This document shows positions 1 to 6,142 of a stretch of 28,322 nucleotides of DNA, piece after piece. Made by a program: the position numbers and the translations under genes. Source of the stretch: Clostridia bacterium (GTDB lineage: Bacteria; Bacillota_A; Clostridia; Christensenellales; Aristaeellaceae); the NCBI GenBank assembly GCA_017399225.1, contig JAFQEB010000103.1, forward strand, positions 1 to 28,322. Reading direction: 5' to 3'. Each line of letters opens with the position of its first letter. Positions within the stretch are counted from its first letter, which is position 1. The notes under the pieces were generated by a model that saw nothing but the letters and a program-made list of their open reading frames with translations, did not search any database and was not told the origin of the DNA.

Positions 1-2
1 AT

Positions 3-54
3 TTGCAGAGGGTTTCTTCCGCTGAAAGCGGAAATTCAGAGAAACCCTCTGCAA
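3..54. repeat. Nested perfect inverted repeat (hairpin)
   Basis: A 14-base arm (3-16) is perfectly complementary to 41-54. Inside it sits a second perfect 7-bp hairpin (17-23 with 27-33, loop GAA). No T-run follows on either strand within the window, so I do not call it a terminator. It could be the 3' end of a structured RNA or a palindromic repeat unit. The left window edge hides what it belongs to. Confidence 0.6.
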
Positions 55-113
55 CCCGAGCCGCCCAGCACCGCAGCCGCAAAGCGGACAACTCATAGGG
101 AAAAGAGGGGGGA

Positions 114-181
114 CCGGGGGGAAAGCACCATTTTGCTTTCCCCCCGGCGGCTTTGCGCCGCTTTCGACGCGCGAAAGCGGC
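114..181. repeat. Pair of strong adjacent hairpins
   Basis: Bases 114-127 pair perfectly with 134-147 (14 bp, six-base loop), built on G and C runs. Bases 157-166 pair perfectly with 172-181 (10 bp, loop ACGCG). A weaker 5-bp stem (145-149 with 156-160) overlaps both. No reading frame here has a ribosome-binding site or recognisable product. With the nested hairpin at 3-54, these make the first 181 bases a multi-stem region of unknown role. Confidence 0.55.
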
Positions 182-233
182 TCTCTGCGGCAGAATAAGC
201 CTGCTTCACAACCCTCAATTTATCGACTAAACG

Positions 234-358
234 CCCCTCCATTCCCCCACGATCAGAGCAGGGCACAATGTCCCGCACGGCGTCCGTGCATTGCCCTTGC
301 GGGGCCGCAGCAGCAAACAAGCATCCGGAAAAACGCTGGGTGCTTGTTTGTTTTTGTT
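234..358 (+). ncRNA. Possible small structured RNA with terminator
   Basis: A candidate promoter (TTCACA at 205-210, 17-base spacer, weak TAAACG at 228-233) precedes a compound hairpin at 260-297. In that hairpin AGGGC pairs with GCCCT, AAT with ATT, and GCACGG with CCGTGC around a CGT loop. A rho-independent terminator follows (stem 314-323 with 341-350, then TTTTTG). No open frame in the stretch has a Shine-Dalgarno site. Promoter plus folded body plus terminator suggests a transcript of roughly 120 bases. The -10 is poor and the start is a guess. It could equally be the 3' end of an upstream transcript. Confidence 0.35.
314..358 (+). terminator. Rho-independent terminator
   Basis: A 10-bp perfect stem (314-323 with 341-350), 17-base loop, is followed by a T-rich tail (TTTTTGTTGT). 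It reads on the + strand. No protein gene lies upstream of it in this window. Confidence 0.7.
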
Positions 359-438
359 GTCAGACAAGTTGAGCCGCAGGAAGCCGTCCGCAGGGCGCGC
401 CGACTTTCCTGCCGGGTTGCGACGGCCTCTGACAGGCC

Positions 439-469
439 CCGCTTTCCTGCGCAAGGAAGCGGCGTTTTT
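439..469 (+). terminator. Rho-independent terminator
   Basis: A 9-bp stem (439-448 with 454-462, one bulged T) is followed by CGTTTTT. It is a second + strand terminator shortly before the promoter of the Spo0A-like gene and would insulate that promoter from upstream transcription. Confidence 0.65.
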
Positions 470-504
470 CGACAAAGGTAGTTCGCCTTCGACAGTCTTT
501 TCCC

Positions 505-533
505 TTTCACGGCCGGATGCGACGTGCTATACT
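505..533 (+). promoter_or_regulatory. Promoter of the Spo0A-like gene
   Basis: There is an extended -10 (TG at 525-526, TATACT at 528-533) with TTTCAC 17 bases upstream at 505-510. The -35 is far from TTGACA, so the extended -10 carries most of the signal. The start codon is 60 bases downstream. Confidence 0.55.
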
Positions 534-592
534 GGCGTTGCGGCACAAAAAAGCGCAGCCCCTGTCGGATGCTGCGGAGGGAGCGAAGGATC

Positions 593-1141
593 ATGGTGGA
601 GTATCAGCTTTGGTGGCCCGGAGAGCAGGGGCTGGGGACGGGGGAGACCCTGCTGTTGGTGGCGGTGGACGCTGCCGGGGGAGAGCGGCCCGGGCTGCCG
701 GAGAATGCGCTGCCCTGCCGCGTGCTGGGCACCCTTTCGCCGGGCTGCCCGCCTTTCCCGGACAGGCGCAGGCAGCGGGAGGAGACGCCCTCCCGTGCGG
801 CAAGGCTGCTGACGGCCCTGGGGGTGCCAGTCAATCTGCTGGGACATGCCTATCTCTGCACGGCCCTGGCGCTGGTAACGGCCCATCCGGAAATGAAGCG
901 GGGCCTGATGCGGACGCTCTATCCGGAGGTGGCGCAGCGCCACGGGGTCACGGCCCGGAGCGTCGAAAGGGCCATCCGCCATGCCATTGCGCAGACCTGG
1001 GTGCGCGGCGGCGGGGAGGAATACCGCCGGCTGCTGGGCCGCATGGGCAGCATCGTTGCCGATCGCCCCACCAACAGCGAATTCATCGCGCTGCTGGCGG
1101 ATTACCTGCTGGCGGAGCGGCGGGGCGCACAGGCCCTGTAA
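593..1141 (+). CDS. Spo0A C-terminal (DNA-binding) domain protein without receiver
   Basis: The 182-aa product matches the Spo0A C-terminal DNA-binding domain over about residues 67-175. The signature parts are visible: a helix-rich stretch with GVPVNLLGHAYL, then LYPEVAQRHG, the recognition-helix segment SVERAIRHAI (124-133), and the near-invariant PTNSEFIALLAD (159-170). In the Spo0A family this domain binds 0A boxes and controls sporulation and stationary-phase genes. Here the first 66 residues are not a phospho-acceptor receiver domain; they are Pro/Gly/Arg-rich with no aspartate pocket I can see. The protein therefore cannot be switched by the usual phosphorelay. I chose ATG 593 because GGAGGGAG lies just upstream; an earlier in-frame start at 524 overlaps the -10. 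It is transcribed alone. A role in DNA binding is well supported; the target genes are unknown. Confidence 0.85.
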   Translation: MVEYQLWWPGEQGLGTGETLLLVAVDAAGGERPGLPENALPCRVLGTLSPGCPPFPDRRRQREETPSRAARLLTALGVPVNLLGHAYLCTALALVTAHPEMKRGLMRTLYPEVAQRHGVTARSVERAIRHAIAQTWVRGGGEEYRRLLGRMGSIVADRPTNSEFIALLADYLLAERRGAQAL

Positions 1142-1162
1142 GGGCGGCGTTTGCTTTTGTGG

Positions 1163-1190
1163 TTGCGCGCCGGACGGGATGTGGTATAAT
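1163..1190 (+). promoter_or_regulatory. Promoter of the GH43 gene
   Basis: A consensus TATAAT (1185-1190) has an upstream TG (1182-1183), forming an extended -10. A weak -35 (TTGCGC, 1163-1168) lies 16 bases upstream. It sits between the Spo0A-like stop codon and the GH43 start at 1227. Confidence 0.7.
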
Positions 1191-1226
1191 GGCAGGGAAC
1201 ACATCACGCATACGGAGGCGCGGCAT

Positions 1227-2765
1227 ATGATGCTCCAAAACCCGATCCTGCCGGGATTCTATCCCGATCCGTCCATCTGCCGGGTGGGCGATGACTTCTA
1301 CATGGTCACCTCCAGCTTCAGCTACTTTCCGGGGGTACCGGTGTTCCACAGCCGCGACCTGGTCAGCTGGGAGCAGATCGGCCACTGCCTGGATCGTCCG
1401 GAGCAGCTGCCCCTGGACTGGCAGTATATCTCCGGCGGTGTCTATGCCCCCACCATCCGTTGGCACGACGGGCTGTTCTATATGGTCACCACCAACGTCA
1501 GCCATGGCGGCAACTTCTTCGTCACGGCGGCGGATTCTGCGGGCCCGTGGAGCGCCCCGGTCTACATCAAGGGGGCGCCGGGCATCGACCCCACCATCTT
1601 CTGGGATGACGACGGAACGGTTTGGATGACGGCTACCACCGACTGGCAGGAGCAGCGGCCCGGCGTGTGGATCGCCCGGCTTGACCTGGATGCCGGCTGC
1701 ATCCAGGGGGAGCGGACGCTGGTCTGGCAGGGGGCACTGGTGAATGCCTGGTCGCCCGAAGCGCCTCATATATACAAAAAGGACGGCTGGTACTACCTGA
1801 TGATCGCCGAGGGCGGTACGGAGGATTACCATGCCGTGACCATCGCCCGAAGCCGGGAGATCCTGGGCCCCTACGAAGGGTATCCGGGCAACCCGATCCT
1901 GACCCACCGCCACCTGGGGCTGGATTATCCCATCTGCAATGTGGGCCACGGCGACCTGGTGCAGCTGCAGGATGGCTCCTGGTACATGGTGGCGCTGGCC
2001 TCCCGCCTCTACGGCGGCTATCACAAGAATATGGGCCGGGAGACCTTCATTGCCCCGGTGGACTGGTCGGGGGAGTGGCCGGTGGTCAGCCCCGGCACGG
2101 GCCGCGTGGAATGGACGTACCCCGCGCCCGATCTGCCGGCGCATCCCTTTCCGCAGCCGGACAGCGACGACTTCCGCGCCCTGTGCTGGAATACCCTGGG
2201 CACCCCTGGGGCGGATACATATACCGTTGACGGCGGCGTGCTGACCCTGCGCAGCCCCCGGGACTGGCTCGTGCCCGACGATCTGCCCCGTGAGGCGGCC
2301 CCCAACGGTTGCCCCGGATTCTACGCCCGGCGGCAGCAGCACATGACCTTCACGGCAGAGGTGACCGTCCGCGTGCCGGAAAGGGGCGAGGCGGGCCTGA
2401 TGCTGCTGCAGAACGGCTTCAACCACCTGCGGGTGAGCGTCGCCCGCACGGCTGAAGGCGTCAGGGTGCAGGCCGTCCGCAGTGAAAAGTGCGGCAAGCC
2501 GGATTACCTCAATCCCCGGGAGTACCCCCGGGAGGTGACGGTGCTGTGGCAGGGCGGCGATACGGCGGACGAGGTGACCCTCGGCATTGCAGCCAGGGGC
2601 CAGGAGCACCGCCTGATCGTCAACGGCCAGGCCGTGGCGGTCGCCGACGGCGGGTTCCTGGGCAGCGAGACCGCCGGTGGCTTCGTGGGCGCTTATGTGG
2701 GCTGCTTCGTCAGCGGCCCGGGCGCGCAGGCAAGCTTCAAAAACTTCCGCTACCGGGGCGAATAA
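1227..2765 (+). CDS. Glycoside hydrolase family 43 (beta-xylosidase/arabinofuranosidase type)
   Basis: This 512-aa enzyme hydrolyses terminal xylose or arabinose from plant hemicellulose oligosaccharides. The N-terminal five-bladed propeller (residues 1-310) shows all three GH43 catalytic acids: base Asp14 in GFYPDPS, pKa-modulating Asp121 in GIDPTIF, and acid Glu178 in WSPEAPHIYK. Residues ~320-510 form the beta-sandwich C-terminal domain typical of bacterial beta-xylosidases (QHMTFTAEVTV, GLMLLQNGFNHLRVSV). There is no signal peptide, so it probably works in the cytoplasm on imported oligosaccharides. Start ATG 1227 is set by GGAGG at 1214-1218; ATG 1230 follows directly. It has its own promoter, and the next gene's promoter overlaps its stop codon. 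No sugar transporter is adjacent. Family assignment is firm; xylosidase versus arabinofuranosidase is open. Confidence 0.93.
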   Translation: MMLQNPILPGFYPDPSICRVGDDFYMVTSSFSYFPGVPVFHSRDLVSWEQIGHCLDRPEQLPLDWQYISGGVYAPTIRWHDGLFYMVTTNVSHGGNFFVTAADSAGPWSAPVYIKGAPGIDPTIFWDDDGTVWMTATTDWQEQRPGVWIARLDLDAGCIQGERTLVWQGALVNAWSPEAPHIYKKDGWYYLMIAEGGTEDYHAVTIARSREILGPYEGYPGNPILTHRHLGLDYPICNVGHGDLVQLQDGSWYMVALASRLYGGYHKNMGRETFIAPVDWSGEWPVVSPGTGRVEWTYPAPDLPAHPFPQPDSDDFRALCWNTLGTPGADTYTVDGGVLTLRSPRDWLVPDDLPREAAPNGCPGFYARRQQHMTFTAEVTVRVPERGEAGLMLLQNGFNHLRVSVARTAEGVRVQAVRSEKCGKPDYLNPREYPREVTVLWQGGDTADEVTLGIAARGQEHRLIVNGQAVAVADGGFLGSETAGGFVGAYVGCFVSGPGAQASFKNFRYRGE

Positions 2766-2768
2766 TGC

Positions 2769-2836
2769 TTGTCAGCATCGGCCGGATGGTGTATCATAGA
2801 AGAAAGTAAGGATACAGGATCCGGGCTCGCCGGATC
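2769..2836 (+). promoter_or_regulatory. Promoter and leader hairpin of LRR membrane gene
   Basis: TTGTCA (2769-2774) and TATCAT (2792-2797) are separated by exactly 17 bases, each one mismatch from consensus. The -35 begins 4 bases after the GH43 stop codon. A perfect 7-bp hairpin (2818-2824 with 2830-2836) follows in the untranslated leader, ending 3 bases before the ribosome-binding site. The hairpin might influence translation or mRNA stability; this is inference. Confidence 0.7.
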
Positions 2837-2852
2837 ACAGGAGGTACTGCGG

Positions 2853-3668
2853 ATGTCTGAAATGGATACATCCACAAAATACGCCGTTCCCGTAGGCACG
2901 GCGGAGCTGTCCACCAAGCGGCCTGCGGATGCGGTGCTCAGACCCAGGGCCTGGCAGATGCTGCCGGTCCGCAAGGGCGCAAAAGGCGTGAAGGACGGCG
3001 CCATCTGGGTGTGGCTCGGCATCAATACCGCCGCGGCGGTCGTGTTTGTCTGCCTGTTCGGAATGGAGGGTGAAGAGACAGGCGTCGCTATATCGGTGAT
3101 GCTCTGGCTGCTATCGCTGCCGGTGCTGTGGATCGCCAAAATCGTCCGCAATCGGCTCAAGATGCTGAAGGAAGAGGAGCTGGTGACGGAGTCCTACGGC
3201 GAGGCCTGCGTGCTGCTCGATGTGAAGACGAGGAAGCGCCGCGTCCGCATTCCTGACGCCTACCGGGGGATGAAGATCACCGAGGTGCGGGGCGGATTTG
3301 CCAGGAAGCGCAAGTTCCACACGGTCATCGTGCCGGTGGGGGTGGAGATGCTTTCCGAGGGCCTGTTTGCCCGCTGCGGCAAGCTGACCCATGTGCAGCT
3401 GCCCACCCACATGAAGCAGCTCCCGGCCAACCTGCTGGAGAGGTGCCGGAAGCTGGAGAAGATCGTGATCCCCATGCTGGTGGAGGAGATCGGCTCCCGT
3501 GCCTTTGCAGACTGCAAGGCGCTGCGGGATGTGTATGTGACCGCAGGCACCCGCTATATCTCCCCGGACGCCTTTGACGGCTGCACGGACATGATGTTCC
3601 ACGTGCAGGAGGGCTCCGAGGCCGAGCGCTATGCCCAGGAGCATGGCATCAACTATTCTTATACATAA
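2853..3668 (+). CDS. Membrane protein with BspA-type leucine-rich repeats
   Basis: The 271-aa product has two hydrophobic segments at about residues 50-70 and 77-97, separated by a short acidic loop. A basic linker follows, then about four BspA/LRR_5-type repeats (~145-250). The repeats show the pattern of a hydrophobic strand ending in VP or IP, followed by a phrase such as LFARCGKLTHVQLP or AFADCKALRDVYV. Such repeats are protein- or ligand-binding scaffolds. With both membrane helices before the repeats, the LRR part and the N-terminus should lie on the same side of the membrane, probably the cytoplasm. ATG 2853 follows CAGGAGG at 2838-2844. It has a good promoter and is monocistronic. The function is unknown. 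Confidence 0.8.
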   Translation: MSEMDTSTKYAVPVGTAELSTKRPADAVLRPRAWQMLPVRKGAKGVKDGAIWVWLGINTAAAVVFVCLFGMEGEETGVAISVMLWLLSLPVLWIAKIVRNRLKMLKEEELVTESYGEACVLLDVKTRKRRVRIPDAYRGMKITEVRGGFARKRKFHTVIVPVGVEMLSEGLFARCGKLTHVQLPTHMKQLPANLLERCRKLEKIVIPMLVEEIGSRAFADCKALRDVYVTAGTRYISPDAFDGCTDMMFHVQEGSEAERYAQEHGINYSYT

Positions 3669-3684
3669 TGATCCGCAAACAAAC

Positions 3685-3719
3685 GCGCGCCCGGATTCCA
3701 TTTCGGAATCCGGGCGCGC
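3685..3719. terminator. 15-bp perfect hairpin, probable convergent terminator
   Basis: Arms 3685-3699 and 3705-3719 are perfectly complementary around ATTTC. On the minus strand the stem is followed by a T-rich tail (CGTTTGTTTG), which would end leftward transcription from recA. On + the tail is only TCT. It sits between the LRR gene stop and recA, which converge here. Confidence 0.6.
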
Positions 3720-3990
3720 TCTATGCGTCGAAATACTGCTTATGCACTATTTCGAAGTTTTGCACTCGTATACTGATCGATCGGCCATCATTGAGCGAGC
3801 TCAGCGCTGGCATACACCTTCGCTTCGCTACGGAACCTTTGCGCCTGCGTAGCAACTCCACACTGTGGAGTCGGTTCGTTCGGCAAATGCAAGCATTTGC
3901 TCCCACTGGTCGGCGCACGCGCCTCGCTCCTCCCGGCCGTTTGCATGCGTCATGTGTAACACACTGCGCGCGGCAGGGGAGGTGAGCGCC
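3720..3990. other. Palindrome-rich non-coding gap downstream of recA
   Basis: No gene is recognisable. Three perfect 8-bp inverted repeats are present: 3728-3735 with 3748-3755; 3855-3862 with 3864-3871 (one-base spacer); and 3883-3890 with 3893-3900 (two-base spacer). Short palindromes such as GATCGATC, GAGCTC and AGCGCT lie between them. With no terminator close to the recA stop codon, this stretch would form a ~300-base structured 3' UTR of recA ending at the 3685-3719 hairpin, or it is an inserted repeat. Confidence 0.5.
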
Positions 3991-5124
3991 TTACTCGTCG
4001 CCCAGGTCGGTTTCGAGCAGGGTGAGGAGATCGTCCTCGTCCTCCTCGGGCATCACGCCGGGCTCGTCGGGCTCGATAACGGTGGGGTTGGCGAAGATCT
4101 CCGCGCGGATGACGGCGTCGATCTCAGCGGTGATCTCAGGGTTGTCCCGCAGGAACAGGCGGGTGTTCTCGCGGCCCTGACCGATACGCTGATCCTTGTA
4201 GGAGAACCAGGCGCCGGACTTGTGGATGATGTCGCGCTCCACGGCCATGTCCAGCAGGGTGCCTTCCTTGCTGATGCCCTCGCCGTAGACGATGTCGAAC
4301 TCGGCCACGCGGAAGGGCGGGGCCACCTTGTTCTTCACGACCTTGACCTTGGTGTGGTTGCCCACGACCTCGCTGCCGTTCTTGAGCTGCTCGCCGCGGC
4401 GCACGTCCAGGCGCACGGAGGAGTAGAACTTCAGCGCACGGCCGCCGGGGGTGGTTTCGGGGTTGCCGTACATCACGCCGACCTTCTCGCGCAGCTGGTT
4501 GATGAACACGGCCACGCAGCCGGTCTTGTTGATGATGCCGGCCAGCTTGCGCAGGGCCTGGGACATCAGGCGGGCCTGCAGACCCACGAAGGAGTCGCCC
4601 ATCTCGCCGTCGATCTCCGCCTTGGGCACCAGGGCCGCCACGGAGTCGATGACGATGACGTCCAGCGCGCCGGAGCGCACCAGGGCCTCGACGATCTCAA
4701 GGGCCTGCTCGCCGGTATCGGGCTGGGAGACGTACAGCTCGTCGATATTCACGCCCAGCTTCTTGGCGTACACGGGATCCAGGGCGTGCTCCGCGTCCAC
4801 GAAGGCAGCGATGCCGCCGGCCTTCTGGGCCTCGGCGACGATGTGCAGCGCCACGGTGGTCTTACCGGAGGATTCGGGGCCGTAGATCTCGACGATACGG
4901 CCGCGGGGAATGCCGCCCACGCCCAGGGCTGCGTCCAGCGTCAGGCAGCCGGTGGGGATGACCTGCACGTTCTGCTCGGTGCGCTCGCCCAGCTTCATGA
5001 CGCTGCCCTTGCCGAACTGCTTGTCCAGGGTGTTCAGCGCGTGCTCCAGCGCCTTGAGCTTCTCTTCCTGCGCGCCGGAAACGGGCGCGTTCTTCTCGGG
5101 CTTGGTGGTCTTCTTTGCGGCCAT
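3991..5124 (-). CDS. recA: Recombinase RecA
   Basis: This 377-aa RecA forms filaments on single-stranded DNA, drives homologous recombination and triggers LexA self-cleavage. Walker A GPESSGKT is at residues 82-89 and Walker B VIVID at 156-160. The L2 DNA-binding loop around [20 protein letters not shown] lies at 209-228, and the tail ends in an acidic stretch (PEEDEDD). Length and motif order are normal for a Firmicute RecA. The start ATG at 5124 has AAAGGAAG upstream. The N-terminus is about 15 residues longer than in E. coli and Lys/Pro-rich, as is common in clostridia. It has its own SOS-type promoter and is converged upon by the LRR gene. Confidence 0.98.
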   Translation of the reverse strand: MAAKKTTKPEKNAPVSGAQEEKLKALEHALNTLDKQFGKGSVMKLGERTEQNVQVIPTGCLTLDAALGVGGIPRGRIVEIYGPESSGKTTVALHIVAEAQKAGGIAAFVDAEHALDPVYAKKLGVNIDELYVSQPDTGEQALEIVEALVRSGALDVIVIDSVAALVPKAEIDGEMGDSFVGLQARLMSQALRKLAGIINKTGCVAVFINQLREKVGVMYGNPETTPGGRALKFYSSVRLDVRRGEQLKNGSEVVGNHTKVKVVKNKVAPPFRVAEFDIVYGEGISKEGTLLDMAVERDIIHKSGAWFSYKDQRIGQGRENTRLFLRDNPEITAEIDAVIRAEIFANPTVIEPDEPGVMPEEDEDDLLTLLETDLGDE

Positions 5125-5181
5125 TGATATGACTTCCTTTCACAAACGGACGATGCCGTCAATTCTATCGGGGATGCTATC

Positions 5182-5210
5182 ATCTTAACATAGCGAACGT
5201 AAGTTTGCAA
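5182..5210 (-). promoter_or_regulatory. recA promoter with LexA (SOS) box
   Basis: On the minus strand, -35 TTGCAA (5205-5210) and -10 TAAGAT (5182-5187) are spaced by 17 bases. Lying between and over them at 5194-5207 is CGAACGTAAGTTTG, which fits the Gram-positive SOS consensus CGAACRNRYGTTYC at all but two positions. LexA bound here would block RNA polymerase, so recA should be damage-inducible. Confidence 0.8.
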
Positions 5211-5247
5211 GGGGAACACGCGATAAAAAGTGAAATGCGTCAAGCGA

Positions 5248-6129
5248 CTATATATTATTTTTTTTTGGTTTTCCGCACAGGTTGCACTTCGGCCGAAGCA
5301 ATCCTTCGAAATAGCCCCCGCAATCACAACGTTTCATCCTGCGATAGTACCACGCAGAACCATCAAAGGCACGTTCCTGCGACTTGAGCATCCCCGTATC
5401 AGCTGCAATGATCTCCGTTAAATTGCTGCAGCGGAAAAACGGAATAGCATCGGCATCAATAAAGAACCGCGTGCCTTTTCCCAGAATCGTCAGTTTCCGA
5501 AGTTTCGTGCACCATTCAAACGCAGACTCCCCCACCGACTCAACACTTCTTGGCAGCGTAATCTCTTCGAGATTATCGCAATGATAGAACGCATGAGCCG
5601 GTAGGAAAGTTAGCCCCTCAGGCAAGGTGACCTTCTTCAGTCCCGTCGTTTGGGGCAGCGCCACATACTGAACCGCCGGAGGAATCACCAATTCATGCAA
5701 GGAACGGCATCCCTCAAATGGAGCCTCCAATCGGCGCAGCGTATTCGGCAGCTGGACTTTCTCAAGATTGTGACAATTTGCAAACGCGCCAGCCAGGATC
5801 TCTGTCACACCCTCGCCAATTTTTACAGCGGTCATTCCAAAACAGTCTCTGAATGCACCGTTACCAATGATGCGTACCCCCTCCGGGATGGTAACATCAG
5901 TAGCTGCACCATTGTATTTTTCAAGTGTGCCTGCACGAATGGAAAAATCCTCTTTTTGATTGAACACGTTCACAGATTCAGCAACAATGTGATTCGTAAC
6001 CGTGTAGTGATTGATCGCTTTTTCCACAACATAGGCCGACGAACAATGCTGACAAATAGCAGCATCCTTTGTATTGTCAACTTGCAACGTCGCGCCACAG
6101 TTTGGGCATTTGGCAAGAACAAGTGGCAC
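5248..6129 (-). CDS. Zinc-ribbon and leucine-rich-repeat protein
   Basis: The 293-aa product begins with a zinc ribbon (Cys8, Cys11, Cys26, Cys29; CPNCG and CQHC). About seven BspA/LRR_5-type repeats follow (~75-255; for example AFRDCFGMTAVKIGEGV, AFEWCTKLRKLTILGKG). It ends with a second cysteine cluster (Cys268, Cys270, Cys282, Cys285). There is no signal peptide or membrane segment, so it is probably cytoplasmic. The start is GTG 6129 with AAGGAGG at 6137-6143; that site overlaps the lacZ stop codon, so the gene is likely co-transcribed and perhaps coupled to lacZ. Base composition is clearly AT-richer than lacZ and recA on either side, which suggests recent acquisition. A run of nine A's lies near the 3' end of the coding strand. 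The function is unknown. Confidence 0.8.
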   Translation of the reverse strand: MPLVLAKCPNCGATLQVDNTKDAAICQHCSSAYVVEKAINHYTVTNHIVAESVNVFNQKEDFSIRAGTLEKYNGAATDVTIPEGVRIIGNGAFRDCFGMTAVKIGEGVTEILAGAFANCHNLEKVQLPNTLRRLEAPFEGCRSLHELVIPPAVQYVALPQTTGLKKVTLPEGLTFLPAHAFYHCDNLEEITLPRSVESVGESAFEWCTKLRKLTILGKGTRFFIDADAIPFFRCSNLTEIIAADTGMLKSQERAFDGSAWYYRRMKRCDCGGYFEGLLRPKCNLCGKPKKNNI

Positions 6130-6142
6130 AGTATATCCTCCT

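Noticed and set aside
3865..5127. 420-codon + strand frame opposite recA
   Set aside because: Antisense shadow of recA, repetitive Gly/Leu/His/Asp composition.
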